Assembly (NCBI RefSeq): GCF_009734185.1
Contig: NZ_CP046393.1
Coordinates: 1 to 64,000, forward strand
Source: Commensalibacter melissae
Lineage (GTDB): Bacteria; Pseudomonadota; Alphaproteobacteria; Acetobacterales; Acetobacteraceae
DNA: 64,000 bases
Direction of reading: 5' to 3'
Part shown: piece by piece, positions 47,130 through 56,943 of the stretch
How positions within the stretch are numbered: the first letter of the stretch is position 1
Layout: every line of letters begins with the position of its first letter
Made by a program: the position numbers and the translations under genes
Notes under the pieces: model-generated
Told to the model about the DNA's origin: nothing
The model's input: only the letters and a program-made list of their open reading frames with translations
Databases searched by the model: none

Positions 47130-47621
47130 CTAAAGCTTTCTTACCAAACCCTGTTTGGGCTCTTTTAAAACGGAAGACTGAAAACCGATTGTAAAATGTT
47201 GTCTATTATCTTTCCAACTTGCTATATTGGCATTATCTGGGATCAAGATGGTTGTAAAACCAACCCTGGTTAAAAATTGATATTGATCGGGAAGAATATG
47301 CCCAATTGCCCGTAATTCTCCTGTAAATTTTAGATGCTCTCTGATTTGGCGAGCTTGTGAAAAAGCTCTGCCATCTTTAAAAGAGGGAAATTCTAGGACA
47401 ATAAGGGAGAGCTTTTCAAGATAAGGTCTTAAGTGTTCAATATCTTGATCGCATGGCAATAAAACACCAAGTGGTTGATGAATTTTATCGATATTGTCAA
47501 GAGTGGATAAAAGCGTTTGCGACAGGATCGGATAATCAGGTAACGATGTTGGTAAATTATTTTCAATTACAATCCAGGGGTTATCAATAATTTCACCATC
47601 TTTAAGCAGTAGCATAGACAA
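47130..47621 (-). CDS. DUF934 protein linked to sulfite reduction
   Basis: A 163-residue protein of the DUF934 family, typically found directly after cysI in alpha- and betaproteobacteria and presumed to assist sulfite reduction. Motifs seen are FPSFKDGRAFSQARQIREHL and GELRAIGHILPDQYQFLTRVGF, the standard core. It overlaps cysI by 20 bases. A second ATG two codons in (47615) is equally possible. In many relatives cysH follows; here the group ends. Confidence 0.85.
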   Translation of the reverse strand: MSMLLLKDGEIIDNPWIVIENNLPTSLPDYPILSQTLLSTLDNIDKIHQPLGVLLPCDQDIEHLRPYLEKLSLIVLEFPSFKDGRAFSQARQIREHLKFTGELRAIGHILPDQYQFLTRVGFTTILIPDNANIASWKDNRQHFTIGFQSSVLKEPKQGLVRKL

Positions 47622-49314
47622 TTTCCTTGAATGGGCTGATACCTAGGCGGTTGTAAGTATCAATAAAATATTCATTTTCATGACGTTGCTCAAGATAAAA
47701 ATCAATTAGCCTGCGAACGGCATCAACCGCTTCCTCCGCAGTAAGTGCCGCTCCTAGTATGGCACCTATTGCGGCTCTGCCTTTATAGGAAGATCCGCCA
47801 AGTTTTATTTGATAGAATTCCTCCCCCTTTTTATTGACCCCCAAAACACCAATATTCATGATATGATGATGGGCACAGGAATTGATACATCCATCGACTC
47901 CAATATGTATGGGACCTATTTTTTCCTGTAAACGGATATCCTGAAATAGAGACATTATTTCCTTGGCGACAGAGATTGACCGCGCATTTGCCAAGGAGCA
48001 GTAATCAAGTCCGGGACAGCAGACGATATCTGTAATTAATCCCTGATTTGGCATTGCCAGCCGATATTTTTGCAAAGCCTGCCATAGAAAAAATAATTGG
48101 TCTTTTCTGACATGCCCCAAGACAAGATTTTGTAAATGAGTCACACGAATTTCCCCGAAGGAATATTCCTCCGCCAGATTGGCCAGAGCATTCATTTGAT
48201 CTGCTGTCATGTCACCAGGTGTTTCCCCGATGTTTTTAAGGGAAATGACGGTTGCTATATAATCTTTATGAAAATGAGGGTGGCTGTTATGTTTTACCCA
48301 TCGGTCAAATTCCGGATTGTTTTGCTGATGTTTTTTCATGGTTTCAGAAGCGTTTGGGATATCGGCAAGATTGGGATGACCAAAACGTTTGTGAATCGAA
48401 TTTATGATATCGTCAGACAAACGGTATTGTTCTAAATCCATGGTATCAAATTCTTTATTAACCTGTTTGCGATAAGCATCTATACCAAGATTCTCTACAA
48501 GAATTTTGATTCTCGATTTATATAAATTATTTCGACTTCCATGCAGATTATAAACACGGATAATGGCTTCAAGATAAGCAAGCAAATGTTCAGGGGGCAA
48601 GTCATCACGGATGATTTTACCTTTAACCGGAATGCGGCCCAGGCCACCACCAACCCAGATTTCAAAAACGGGTTTATTCTGTTCATTGCGACGGGTTAAT
48701 ATGCCAATATCATAAAAACAAGCAGCGATACGATCATTTGAAGAGCCACTTATAGCAATCTTGAACTTTCGGGGCAAAAATGAAAATTCAGGGTGAAGCG
48801 TTGACCATTGACGCATAATTTCTGCATAAATACGGGGATCCAAGATCTCATCTTGCGCCACACCAGCAAACTCATCACTGGTGATATTACGGATACAATT
48901 TCCACTGGTTTGGATGGTATGGATTTCAACAGATGCCAGATACGTTAGAATATCGGGGACCTCCTCTAGTTTTGTCCAATGAAATTGTATGTTCTGACGG
49001 GTAGTGAAATGACCATATCCACGATCGTAGTAACGGGCAATATATGCCAAACCACGCAACATTCTTGATGATAAAATACCATATGGGATGGCGACACGAA
49101 GCATATAGGAATGTAATTGAAGGTATACACCATTCATTAATCGTAAAGGTTTAAATTCATCTTCAGAAAGTTCACCATTCAGCCGTCTTTCAATCTGTGA
49201 CCTGAATTGATTGATTCTTTCTTTTAAAAAATCAAAATCAATTTCGTCATAGTTATAACGACCAATGACCTTCATGGTGCTTGAATCGGTATCATGGGAT
49301 GGAAACTGTTTCAT
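47602..49314 (-). CDS. cysI: Sulfite reductase hemoprotein (CysI-like nitrite/sulfite reductase)
   Basis: Siroheme/4Fe-4S enzyme reducing sulfite to sulfide. The 570-residue protein has the siroheme-facing repeats and the four cluster Cys in DIVCCPGLDYCSLANARS and VDGCINSCAHHH, spaced as in assimilatory sulfite/nitrite reductases. The sulfite assignment rests on its DUF2849 and DUF934 neighbours. No flavoprotein CysJ is present, so electrons likely come from ferredoxin or another carrier (inference). Confidence 0.9.
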   Translation of the reverse strand: MKQFPSHDTDSSTMKVIGRYNYDEIDFDFLKERINQFRSQIERRLNGELSEDEFKPLRLMNGVYLQLHSYMLRVAIPYGILSSRMLRGLAYIARYYDRGYGHFTTRQNIQFHWTKLEEVPDILTYLASVEIHTIQTSGNCIRNITSDEFAGVAQDEILDPRIYAEIMRQWSTLHPEFSFLPRKFKIAISGSSNDRIAACFYDIGILTRRNEQNKPVFEIWVGGGLGRIPVKGKIIRDDLPPEHLLAYLEAIIRVYNLHGSRNNLYKSRIKILVENLGIDAYRKQVNKEFDTMDLEQYRLSDDIINSIHKRFGHPNLADIPNASETMKKHQQNNPEFDRWVKHNSHPHFHKDYIATVISLKNIGETPGDMTADQMNALANLAEEYSFGEIRVTHLQNLVLGHVRKDQLFFLWQALQKYRLAMPNQGLITDIVCCPGLDYCSLANARSISVAKEIMSLFQDIRLQEKIGPIHIGVDGCINSCAHHHIMNIGVLGVNKKGEEFYQIKLGGSSYKGRAAIGAILGAALTAEEAVDAVRRLIDFYLEQRHENEYFIDTYNRLGISPFKEIVYATA

Positions 49315-49320
49315 TGATAA

Positions 49321-49641
49321 TCATCTTATTATAGAGCGTGGATTAAATTCAGGATGTGTACTGGGACCAAACGCTCTAATTTTTTCACGTGCTGATGCTG
49401 GATGGAAAGGGTTTATTAATTCTACATAATGTAAATCAATTAAAAAATGGGCAATATCTGACTGGATGATTTTCTGCAATTTTTTTTCGGCATTTTCCTT
49501 ATTGGAAAAAAGTTGGGCGTCTTCCAGCATTATCCCCCAATGTTCTTGCGGGGTGAACCACACAACCCGCCCATCCAGAAGACGATTTGCGGTTAAAACA
49601 TAATAATCAGATTGATCGGCCTGCCTGTCTTGAGAAACCAC
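49321..49641 (-). CDS. DUF2849 protein, sulfite-reductase neighbour
   Basis: A short protein of the DUF2849 family: YYVLTANRLLDGRVVWFTP at the N-terminus and a C-terminus with LHYVELINPFHPASAREKIR. In alphaproteobacteria it commonly stands between a siroheme synthase gene and cysI, and its role is unknown. The GTG at 49641, after AAGGAA, is chosen; a TTG at 49671 would add 10 residues. Six bp before cysI, so co-transcribed. No cysG-like gene is upstream here. Confidence 0.8.
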   Translation of the reverse strand: MVSQDRQADQSDYYVLTANRLLDGRVVWFTPQEHWGIMLEDAQLFSNKENAEKKLQKIIQSDIAHFLIDLHYVELINPFHPASAREKIRAFGPSTHPEFNPRSIIR

Positions 49642-49705
49642 AACAGATAATTCCTTTTTATAACTATACAAGTATGTATATATAACATTATTTTTTATAA
49701 TTACA

Positions 49706-49744
49706 CAAAAAAAATAGTAAAAGGAAAAAATATCCTTTTACTAT
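49706..49744 (-). terminator. Rho-independent terminator of the universal stress gene
   Basis: Perfect 12-bp arms ATAGTAAAAGGA (49714-49725) and TCCTTTTACTAT (49733-49744). Read on the minus strand they are followed by a run of eight T. Located 22 bp past the uspA-like stop and upstream of the DUF2849 operon. Confidence 0.88.
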
Positions 49745-49766
49745 AAGGATAAATGAAGATGATGTT

Positions 49767-50642
49767 TTATCGATTCATCAAGACAGATATATTGGCGTTT
49801 TCAAGCATGTAACGTGTGACCCCTCCCAGAATCAGCTGCTGCCAACGTGGGTGGGAATAGGCACCCATGCATAACATGTCCGCTCCTATCTCATTACAGG
49901 TTGAAAGGATTGTATTTCCAACATCCCTGTCATTGCCCAATTGATGGGGAGTTGCTTGAATGTTATGGAATTTGAGATAGTTAACAACATCTTGAATTTT
50001 CTTACCATGATTTTCATAATCATTCGTATATAGGATATAGACCTGTTCAGCATAATGAAGCCATCTCAAACTTGCATGCAGGGCGGCGGCTGATTCTGCG
50101 CTGCCATTCCAGCAGATACAGATTTTTTTGCCGGTTGTAAGGGGTTTTTGTTTGGGGGCGATAATGATGGGGCGGCCACTATCGAATAATAGGGTATGAA
50201 GTGCTTCGGAAGAGGAAATTTCACTGTCTGAATCGGGGTGAGAAATCACCGTTATGTCGGACAAGCGTGCCCAGTAAGTAATTAATTCATTTTCCCGTCC
50301 AACCATATTGGTGAAACTGGCCGTAATTTTTTCCTTAGCAGGTTCAGTAAGGTCTGGGTCGGTTAATTCGATATTGTATTTATCGATAAAATTATCGAAT
50401 ATTTCTCGGGCAAGTTTTAACCGTTTTTGATTTTCTGAGGCGGCAACATTCATGACCTCTTCAATCATGGATCCGGACAATCCCTCACTAGTAAGCGGAA
50501 TGAGGTCTTTTCTATCGGGTTGAATATGGATAACGGCAAGATGAGCATTATAGTTTTTTGAGAGGTAATAGGCAGTGGTTAGAGTAGATTCAGATAAAGG
50601 GGTGCCTTGAATAGGAATGAGTATTTTCTTGACGCTAAGCAT
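49767..50642 (-). CDS. Tandem-domain universal stress protein
   Basis: A 291-residue UspA-family protein with two Usp domains, one beginning VKKILIPIQGTPLSESTL and the second KKICICWNGSAESAAALHAS. The second domain ends with the ATP-type loop GAYSHPRWQQLILGGVTRYM, near the consensus G2XG9XGS/T. Stress role presumed. It is monocistronic, has its own terminator and is divergent from fabI across a 333-bp gap. Confidence 0.88.
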   Translation of the reverse strand: MLSVKKILIPIQGTPLSESTLTTAYYLSKNYNAHLAVIHIQPDRKDLIPLTSEGLSGSMIEEVMNVAASENQKRLKLAREIFDNFIDKYNIELTDPDLTEPAKEKITASFTNMVGRENELITYWARLSDITVISHPDSDSEISSSEALHTLLFDSGRPIIIAPKQKPLTTGKKICICWNGSAESAAALHASLRWLHYAEQVYILYTNDYENHGKKIQDVVNYLKFHNIQATPHQLGNDRDVGNTILSTCNEIGADMLCMGAYSHPRWQQLILGGVTRYMLENANISVLMNR

Positions 50643-50975
50643 TGTTTATTCCCTTTCCTTAAAATAAACGGGGTATAATCTTGGATATTAATCGCTTATT
50701 TGATTTTTTAATAGATAAAATGAATTCTAGGCTGAAATAGAGCGCTGAAAAGAATCACATTTTTGTGACAGGAATGCTGGAGCTTAATTAAAACAAAAAG
50801 TTGAGGGGTATTATTTGATAATGTTTGGGTTTAATCTCTAAAGATTGTATCCATAATGAAAATGATTTCTTTTCTTTTTTTTTTGTTTTAAAATGAACGC
50901 CAATTTAGGAATTGTTCTGGCTACTTTTTAATTGTCAAAAGACATACAAAAACAAAAAATCTATTAAGGGGTGTT
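50643..50975. other. Gap between usp and fabI
   Basis: AT-rich 333 bp that must hold the divergent promoters of usp and fabI. A TATAAT occurs at 50675-50680 on the plus strand without a matching -35. A long T-run is at 50870-50885. I see no convincing ORF, RNA gene or repeat. Confidence 0.4.
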
Positions 50976-51815
50976 ATGATAACGAAAAATGATGTTTTGC
51001 CTGTAAAGGGAAATTTAATGCAAGGAAAACGCGGTTTGATTATGGGTTTGGCCAATAATCATTCGATAGCATGGGGAATATCGCGTGCTTGTGCGTTACA
51101 AGGGGCAGAGCTTGTTTTTACTTATCAGGGAGATGCCTTGAAAAAAAGGGTCGCCCCTTTGGCCGAAAGTTTGGGATCAACCTATCTTTTGCCTTGTGAT
51201 GTCAGTAAAGATGAGGATATCAGCAACGTATTTGAAGATATTGCCCAAAAATGGGGAAAACTAGACTTTGTTGTTCATGCGATTGGATGGGCTGATAAAC
51301 AATATTTGCGTGGACGTTATGTTGATACTCCTAGAGAGGCATTTTTAACAGCCATGGATATCTCATGCTATTCTTTTACTGCTGTTGCAAAAGAGGCCGC
51401 AAGATTAATGCCAGATGGTGGATCACTTCTTACCTTGACATATCTGGGATCTGAACGTGTGATGCCTCATTATAACGTTATGGGTGTAGCCAAGGCGGCT
51501 TTGGAGGCTTCCGTGCAGTATATGGCAGCAGATCTTGGACCTGATAATATTCGTGTCAATGCGGTTTCCGCCGGTCCTATCAAAACATTGGCGGCAAGTG
51601 GAATAGGCGATTTCCGTTATATCCTGAAATGGAATCAGCTTAATTCTCCTTTACAACGTAATGTTACTATTGATGAAGTTGGCGGGGCGGGTTTGTATTT
51701 CCTTTCTGATTTATCTAGAGGGGTCACAGGTGAAATACATCATGTTGATTGTGGTTATCATCTGGTTGGAATGAAAAATCCCGATGCACCTGATATTGCC
51801 TTGTCAGATAATTAA
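50976..51815 (+). CDS. fabI: Enoyl-[acyl-carrier-protein] reductase (NADH)
   Basis: Final reduction in fatty-acid elongation. The 279-residue SDR has LIMGLANNHSIAWGIS at the cofactor site and the FabI active site Tyr156, Tyr166 and Lys173 in TYLGSERVMPHYNVMGVAKA, each ten residues later than in E. coli FabI because of a longer N-terminus. AAGGGG precedes the ATG. Only 15 bp before aroC. Confidence 0.95.
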   Translation: MITKNDVLPVKGNLMQGKRGLIMGLANNHSIAWGISRACALQGAELVFTYQGDALKKRVAPLAESLGSTYLLPCDVSKDEDISNVFEDIAQKWGKLDFVVHAIGWADKQYLRGRYVDTPREAFLTAMDISCYSFTAVAKEAARLMPDGGSLLTLTYLGSERVMPHYNVMGVAKAALEASVQYMAADLGPDNIRVNAVSAGPIKTLAASGIGDFRYILKWNQLNSPLQRNVTIDEVGGAGLYFLSDLSRGVTGEIHHVDCGYHLVGMKNPDAPDIALSDN

Positions 51816-51830
51816 TCAATTTTACAGTGA

Positions 51831-52937
51831 GTGAACAGTAACGTGTCGTGTAATAGTTTTGGAAGCTTGTTCAGGGTTACGACATGGGGGGAAAGTCATG
51901 GGCCTGCAATCGGTTGTGTTGTTGACGGGTGTCCTCCCTTGATTCCGCTTTCTGAGAAATTGATTCAACCTTGGCTGGATTTACGCAGACCTGGACAATC
52001 CTCATTTACAACCACGCGTAATGAGCCCGATCAGGTGAAGATATTATCAGGTGTATTTGAAGGTAAAACGACAGGCACTCCTATATCATTATTGATTGAA
52101 AACACCAATCAGCGTTCCAAGGATTATTCCAATATCGCTCAGTCATACCGTCCAGGTCATGCAGATATTACCTATGATTTAAAATATGGTATACGAGATT
52201 ATCGAGGGGGAGGAAGATCTTCAGCCAGGGAAACAGCCATGCGTGTTGCTGCTGGAGCGATTGCCCGTTTGATTTTGGGAAATTCAATTTTTATTCGTGG
52301 GGCCCTAATTCAGATTGGGGATAAAAAAATCAATCGTGACCGATGGTCATGGGACGAGGTTAAAAAAAATGAATTTTTTTGTCCCGATGCACAAATGGTC
52401 GAGATCTGGAGGAATGAATTATCCATAATCCGTAAGGCTGGGTCATCCATCGGTGCGGTGATTGAAGTGGTGGCCGAAGGGGTTCCCGCAGGATTGGGGG
52501 CGCCAATTTATGGAAAACTGGACGCTGATATTGCCCAGGCCATGATGAGTATCAATGCCGTAAAAGCTGTTGAAATCGGTGAAGGCTTTGCCGCTGCAAC
52601 CCTACGGGGTGAAGAGAATGCTGATCCTATATATCTTGAAAATGGTAAGCTTTCATTTGCCTCTAATCATGCGGGCGGTATTCTGGGCGGTATTTCCAGC
52701 GGTCAACCAATTGTGGTTCGTTTTGCAGTTAAACCGACAAGCTCAATTCTTGTCCCTCAACCCTCAATTAATTCAGAAGGTGAATCTGTTGAAGTAATTA
52801 CCAAAGGTCGACATGATCCTTGTGTCGGTATACGGGCTGTTCCAGTTGGAGAGGCCATGCTTGCCTGTGTCTTGGCAGATCATTGGTTAAGGCATCGCGG
52901 TCAAATCGGAAAATTTGGGGAGATAATTCATAAATAA
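51831..52937 (+). CDS. aroC: Chorismate synthase
   Basis: Forms chorismate from EPSP using reduced FMN, the end of the shikimate pathway. The protein shows [36 protein letters not shown], the FMN-region [18 protein letters not shown] and [20 protein letters not shown]. The start may be GTG 51831 or GTG 51843; the latter gives [12 protein letters not shown], nearer to family starts. Near-universal length (364-368 aa). Coupled with fabI. Confidence 0.95.
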   Translation: MNSNVSCNSFGSLFRVTTWGESHGPAIGCVVDGCPPLIPLSEKLIQPWLDLRRPGQSSFTTTRNEPDQVKILSGVFEGKTTGTPISLLIENTNQRSKDYSNIAQSYRPGHADITYDLKYGIRDYRGGGRSSARETAMRVAAGAIARLILGNSIFIRGALIQIGDKKINRDRWSWDEVKKNEFFCPDAQMVEIWRNELSIIRKAGSSIGAVIEVVAEGVPAGLGAPIYGKLDADIAQAMMSINAVKAVEIGEGFAAATLRGEENADPIYLENGKLSFASNHAGGILGGISSGQPIVVRFAVKPTSSILVPQPSINSEGESVEVITKGRHDPCVGIRAVPVGEAMLACVLADHWLRHRGQIGKFGEIIHK

Positions 52938-53063
52938 TAGAACATTATATTGATGAACTGTATTTTATAAATAATCAGCTATTTTGATTTCAAGTTTAAT
53001 GAAAATGTGGTTATACTTTTAAAAATAAATTTTGGTTTCAAAGTTTATTGGGACTGCCAGACT

Positions 53064-53237
53064 ATGGATGATAATAAAAAACAGAATACTGATTTTGAAA
53101 AAGAATTTGTAAGGGATCAATTAATTAAGGTGGCAAGAAACTCTGCTGCAAAAGGCATTCCAGCAGATGTGTTTGAGGCGTTGTTGATTACTTTATCCGA
53201 TGAAATCGATTTCAAAGCCATAATGATAGAAAATTAA
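53064..53237 (+). CDS. Small conserved-looking protein upstream of cbpA
   Basis: A 57-residue acidic protein (MDDNKKQNTDFEKEFVRDQL start) with a predicted helical core and no signal peptide or membrane segment. It ends 12 bp before the DnaJ-like gene, so co-transcription is likely. I cannot name a family. An in-frame start at 53007 would add a hydrophobic segment and seems less likely. The ribosome site is weak. Confidence 0.5.
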   Translation: MDDNKKQNTDFEKEFVRDQLIKVARNSAAKGIPADVFEALLITLSDEIDFKAIMIEN

Positions 53238-53249
53238 GAGAAAAGTGCA

Positions 53250-54188
53250 GTGAGTTTAGATCCTTATACCATTTTGGGAATATCGAAAACAGCCAGTCAG
53301 GATGAGATACGTAAAGCGTATCGAAAATTGGCCAAAAAATATCATCCTGACCTAAATCCCGGAAATAAAGAGGCTGAGGATAAATTTAAAGCGATTAGCG
53401 TTGCGAATGAATTGCTTTCAGATCCAGAGAAGAGGGCCCGTTTTGATCGTGGTGAGATTGACATTCATGGTCAGGAACAGGGCTTTCCGGGGGGAGGTGC
53501 CGGATATCGTCATTATGCTGATGGAGCGCAAGGGTTTCGGTACAGTCAGGATGAAGGAATGCACGGTAATCAATTTTCCGAGGATGATTTGCAGGATATA
53601 TTGAACCGGTTTGGCGGCGGTGGCTGGGGTGGTTTCTCTGGTCGAGGTTTTTCTCAAGGAAGATCCAATAGAGGTCCACAGAAAGGGCAGGATCGACGCT
53701 ATAGTCTGAAAATTAGTTTTCTGGATGCAGTTAATGGTACAACATCGAGAATTACCTTATCTGAAGGGGGAACACTTGATGTTAAAATCCCCCCTGGAAT
53801 TGATGATGGTCAGACCTTAAGGTTGCGCGGAAAAGGGGACCCAGGTTTTCAAAATGGTCCTGCCGGGGATGCCTTGATTACCATTCAGGTAATGCCTCAT
53901 GCCTATTTTAAAAGAGATGGTCAGGATATAAGAATGACGTGGCCTGTTGATCTAAAGACAGCGGTTTTGGGCGGTAAGCTGACTGTTCCAACCCCTACCG
54001 GCGAGGTTGCGTTAAACGTGCCGGCTCATTCAGATAGCGGAACTGTACTAAGGTTACGTGGACGGGGTATTCCACCCCGTAAAAATCTTGAGGCTGGGAA
54101 TCTGTATGTAACTTTACAAATTACGATTGGTAAAGTCGATCCCGCTTTGGAAGAGTTTTTACGTAAATCCATTGATCAATCCAATTAA
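53250..54188 (+). CDS. cbpA: CbpA-like DnaJ-class co-chaperone
   Basis: A 312-residue Hsp40 with J-domain (HPD at 32-34 in KKYHPDLNPG), a Gly-rich region and two C-terminal peptide-binding domains (VKIPPGIDDGQTLRLRGKG, VPAHSDSGTVLRLRGRG). It lacks the zinc-finger repeats of the true DnaJ at 2.9 kb, which sets it apart as CbpA type. The GTG start at 53250 is preceded by AGAGAAAA. Followed at 27 bp by the modulator cbpM. Confidence 0.9.
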   Translation: MSLDPYTILGISKTASQDEIRKAYRKLAKKYHPDLNPGNKEAEDKFKAISVANELLSDPEKRARFDRGEIDIHGQEQGFPGGGAGYRHYADGAQGFRYSQDEGMHGNQFSEDDLQDILNRFGGGGWGGFSGRGFSQGRSNRGPQKGQDRRYSLKISFLDAVNGTTSRITLSEGGTLDVKIPPGIDDGQTLRLRGKGDPGFQNGPAGDALITIQVMPHAYFKRDGQDIRMTWPVDLKTAVLGGKLTVPTPTGEVALNVPAHSDSGTVLRLRGRGIPPRKNLEAGNLYVTLQITIGKVDPALEEFLRKSIDQSN

Positions 54189-54215
54189 ATCTAAAAAATG
54201 TAAAAGGGAAAGAAA

Positions 54216-54557
54216 ATGATAACCCTTGAAATGTTATGCTATAATTTACCTGAAATAACAGCCAATGATGTCTATCACTGGATAAACAATCAATGGTTGA
54301 GGCCAGAAAAGAAAGAGGGAAATTATTTATTTAAGGAGATTGATGAGGCAAGGGCCAAATTAATTCTTGAATTAAGGGATCATTTAGGAGTGGCAGAAGA
54401 TTCAATGTCTCTGGTTCTGCAACTTTTGGATCAGCTTTATACGACGCGACGACAAATGCGTTATTTATGTGAAGTGATTTCCACAGAAAAATATCCTGAT
54501 GTTCAACAAATTTTACGTCGTATTCTAGATGATCATTCAACGATTGAGATCAATTAG
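54216..54557 (+). CDS. cbpM: Chaperone modulator CbpM
   Basis: A 113-residue MerR-fold-like protein that binds the CbpA J-domain and inhibits it in E. coli. The predicted N-terminal winged-helix (NLPEITANDVYHWINNQWLR) and long helical tail with RRQMRYLCEVI fit. AAAGGG lies at ribosome distance before the ATG. Gene order cbpA-cbpM supports the call. Confidence 0.82.
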   Translation: MITLEMLCYNLPEITANDVYHWINNQWLRPEKKEGNYLFKEIDEARAKLILELRDHLGVAEDSMSLVLQLLDQLYTTRRQMRYLCEVISTEKYPDVQQILRRILDDHSTIEIN

Positions 54558-55157
54558 TTATATAAATGAAACTGAACGATTTAATAAGGCTGAAAGTTCT
54601 GCTCTTGCATTTTGATCCTGTTGGAAAACACCAAGCAATTTTGATGTAACCATAGATACACCGGGGTTATGCACACCTCTGGTTGTCATGCATTGATGAG
54701 TGGCCTCAATGATTACAGCGACCCCTCTAGGTTGTAATACCTCTTGCATTATATTGGCGATTTCCGCTGTCATTCTTTCTTGAATTTGTAATCTTTTGGC
54801 AAAAACCTCTACAATCCTGGCCAGTTTGGAAATGCCGACGACATAGTTATTGGGTAAATAGGCAACATGAGCCTTTCCAATAATTGGAACCATATGGTGT
54901 TCGCAATGACTTTCAAAGCGAATGTCACGTAAAAGGACAATTTCCTTATATCCACCGACCTCTTCAAATGTTCGGCCAAGGATTTCTTTCGGGTTTTCCT
55001 TATAGCCAGAAAAAAATTCGGCATAGGCATTTATAACACGGCTTGGCGTATCTATTAACCCCTCACGATCCGGATCATCACCAGCCCAGCGAATAAGGGT
55101 ACGCACCGCTTCTTCAGCTTCTGAACGAGAGGGGGCGGAAGTTTTTTTATCAGTCAT
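54558..55157 (-). CDS. folE: GTP cyclohydrolase I
   Basis: Opens GTP to dihydroneopterin triphosphate, the precursor for folate and for queD. The 199-residue protein has the zinc-site [39 protein letters not shown], and [12 protein letters not shown] with the remaining Cys. Immediately convergent to cbpM with no gap. Confidence 0.95.
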   Translation of the reverse strand: MTDKKTSAPSRSEAEEAVRTLIRWAGDDPDREGLIDTPSRVINAYAEFFSGYKENPKEILGRTFEEVGGYKEIVLLRDIRFESHCEHHMVPIIGKAHVAYLPNNYVVGISKLARIVEVFAKRLQIQERMTAEIANIMQEVLQPRGVAVIIEATHQCMTTRGVHNPGVSMVTSKLLGVFQQDQNARAELSALLNRSVSFI

Positions 55158-55369
55158 ATTCTATAAATCTTTTAAACCAGTAAAACTGTTCAATGTTTCT
55201 GTTTGGTATGAAGTAATTTTGGACAATATAAAAAGATATATATTAATTTTGTAAAGGGAAAATTTAACGGTTTTGTTTAAAATGAAACTACACGATTTTA
55301 TTATATTTTCCTTCAGTTTAAAATATATGGAAAAAAATTAATATATTTTCAATTTAAAAGATTACTTAT

Positions 55370-56578
55370 TTATTGTTTGTTTTTGCAAAAAATTGTTAAT
55401 TCATCAAATCCTTTTTGCAGATCCTCAAGTAAATCCTGTGGATCCTCCATTCCTACTGAAAAGCGGATAATGCCATCAGTAATTCCGAGTTTTAAACGAT
55501 CCTCTGGACTGACCTTCATATGTGTTGTTGTTGCCGGGTGCGTTACAATACTCCGACTATCACCAAGATTATTACAAATTAATATGAGCTGTAAGGCATT
55601 CATGAATGTAAATGCACCTTTTTTCCCTCCCTTGACTTCAAAGGCGATCATGGCACCTGGCGCATCCATTTGTTTGCAGGCAAGGCAATATTGAGGATGT
55701 GAATGTAATCCGGGATATCGAATAAGATTAACAACATCAGATTTTTCAATAAATTCTGCACAGATTTTCGCATTTTCGGTCATTTTTTCCATACGAAGTG
55801 GAAAAGTTTCCAGACCTTTCAGCAATATCCACGCATCAAAAGCTGAAATTGTAAGTCCTGTATTATGAACAAAAGGTATAATATCGGCTTCAAGCAAGTC
55901 TTTACTACCTAGAATAGCACCTCCTAGGACACGCCCCTGTCCATCCATATGTTTTGTACAAGAATAGACAACAAGATCAGCCCCTACTTTCAAAGGTTTT
56001 TGATATAATGGAGTGGCAAAAACATTGTCAATAATCAATATTCCTCCTGCCTGATGGGTCAAGTCAGCAATTTGCCGAATATCCAGAATGTCTAGCATTG
56101 GATTGGAAGGGCTTTCAATCAAAACAGCTGCTGCAGGTTTGGATAATGCTTTTTTCCATTCCTGAATATTCGTGCCTTCAACAAAAGCGGTTTCGATTCC
56201 TAATTTTGGTAAAAAATTTTCAACAATCCAGTAACTTGACCCAAAAAGCGCCTTAGATGCGATAACACGATCCCCATGTTTCAAATTGGAAAATAAGGCA
56301 GCAAAAATTGCGCTCATTCCTGTTGAGGTGGCAACACAACATTCAGCCTCTTCCAAATGAATAAGTCGATTTTCAAGGTTGGTAATGGTAGGGTTATTAA
56401 CACGGCTATATTGATAATGCCTTTCTTTTTTTTGGAAAGTGCGTTCTGCTTGTTCTGCACTTTCATAAATGAACCCAGATGTTAAAAAAAGAGCTTCACA
56501 TGTTTCAGCAAAGGAAGAACGTTCAATATTATCATGAAGTAAACGGGTGGCTAGACGATGGGAAGAGGTTTTGTTCAT
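55370..56578 (-). CDS. metZ: O-succinylhomoserine sulfhydrylase
   Basis: PLP enzyme forming homocysteine from activated homoserine and sulfide. The 402-residue Cys/Met-metabolism enzyme carries ESPSNPMLDILDI, IIDNVFATPLYQKPL, and the PLP-Lys in VVYSCTKHMDGQGRVLGG. The N-terminal TRLLHDN and overall pattern fit MetZ rather than MetB. With MetX the real substrate could be O-acetyl- or O-succinyl-homoserine. CysI provides the sulfide. No SAM-riboswitch was recognised in the leader. Confidence 0.88.
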   Translation of the reverse strand: MNKTSSHRLATRLLHDNIERSSFAETCEALFLTSGFIYESAEQAERTFQKKERHYQYSRVNNPTITNLENRLIHLEEAECCVATSTGMSAIFAALFSNLKHGDRVIASKALFGSSYWIVENFLPKLGIETAFVEGTNIQEWKKALSKPAAAVLIESPSNPMLDILDIRQIADLTHQAGGILIIDNVFATPLYQKPLKVGADLVVYSCTKHMDGQGRVLGGAILGSKDLLEADIIPFVHNTGLTISAFDAWILLKGLETFPLRMEKMTENAKICAEFIEKSDVVNLIRYPGLHSHPQYCLACKQMDAPGAMIAFEVKGGKKGAFTFMNALQLILICNNLGDSRSIVTHPATTTHMKVSPEDRLKLGITDGIIRFSVGMEDPQDLLEDLQKGFDELTIFCKNKQ

Positions 56579-56733
56579 AATATTTCTCTTTGATAACCAT
56601 AAGGAGCGTTCATGATAGAGGAATGCAAGAAAAGTGGTTAGTAATTTCTTTATTTTTTAAAAATTATCAAAAAAGATATATTTTTCTATCCAATTTGGTT
56701 ATTTTAATGTGAAATATTATTTTTCATATTTTT

Positions 56734-56807
56734 GCGGGTGTAATTCAATGGTAGAATGACAGCTTCCCAAGCTGTTCATGAGGGTTCGATTCCCTTCATC
56801 CGCTCCA
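56734..56807 (+). tRNA. tRNA-Gly (anticodon CCC)
   Basis: A 74-nt cloverleaf: acceptor GCGGGTG/CATCCGC with one G-T pair, D-arm with TTCAATGGTAGAA, anticodon stem ACAGC/GCTGT with loop TTCCCAA (anticodon CCC), T-arm GAGGGTTCGATTCCCTTC. CCA is encoded. Confidence 0.95.
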
Positions 56808-56943
56808 AGAAATATTATTTATTTTAAACTATATAATATCTATAAAATTGATTATTTAGATATTCAACTTAATTTAGTAATATTGTTTTATTTTAATCAT
56901 AAATAAAATAATTAATTACTTTAATATTAAATTGAGGGATATA

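Noticed and set aside
56579-56733. SAM-II-type riboswitch ahead of metZ, and likewise ahead of metX and metK
   Set aside because: I looked for the conserved pseudoknot arms in each leader and could not identify them; a covariance-model search would decide.
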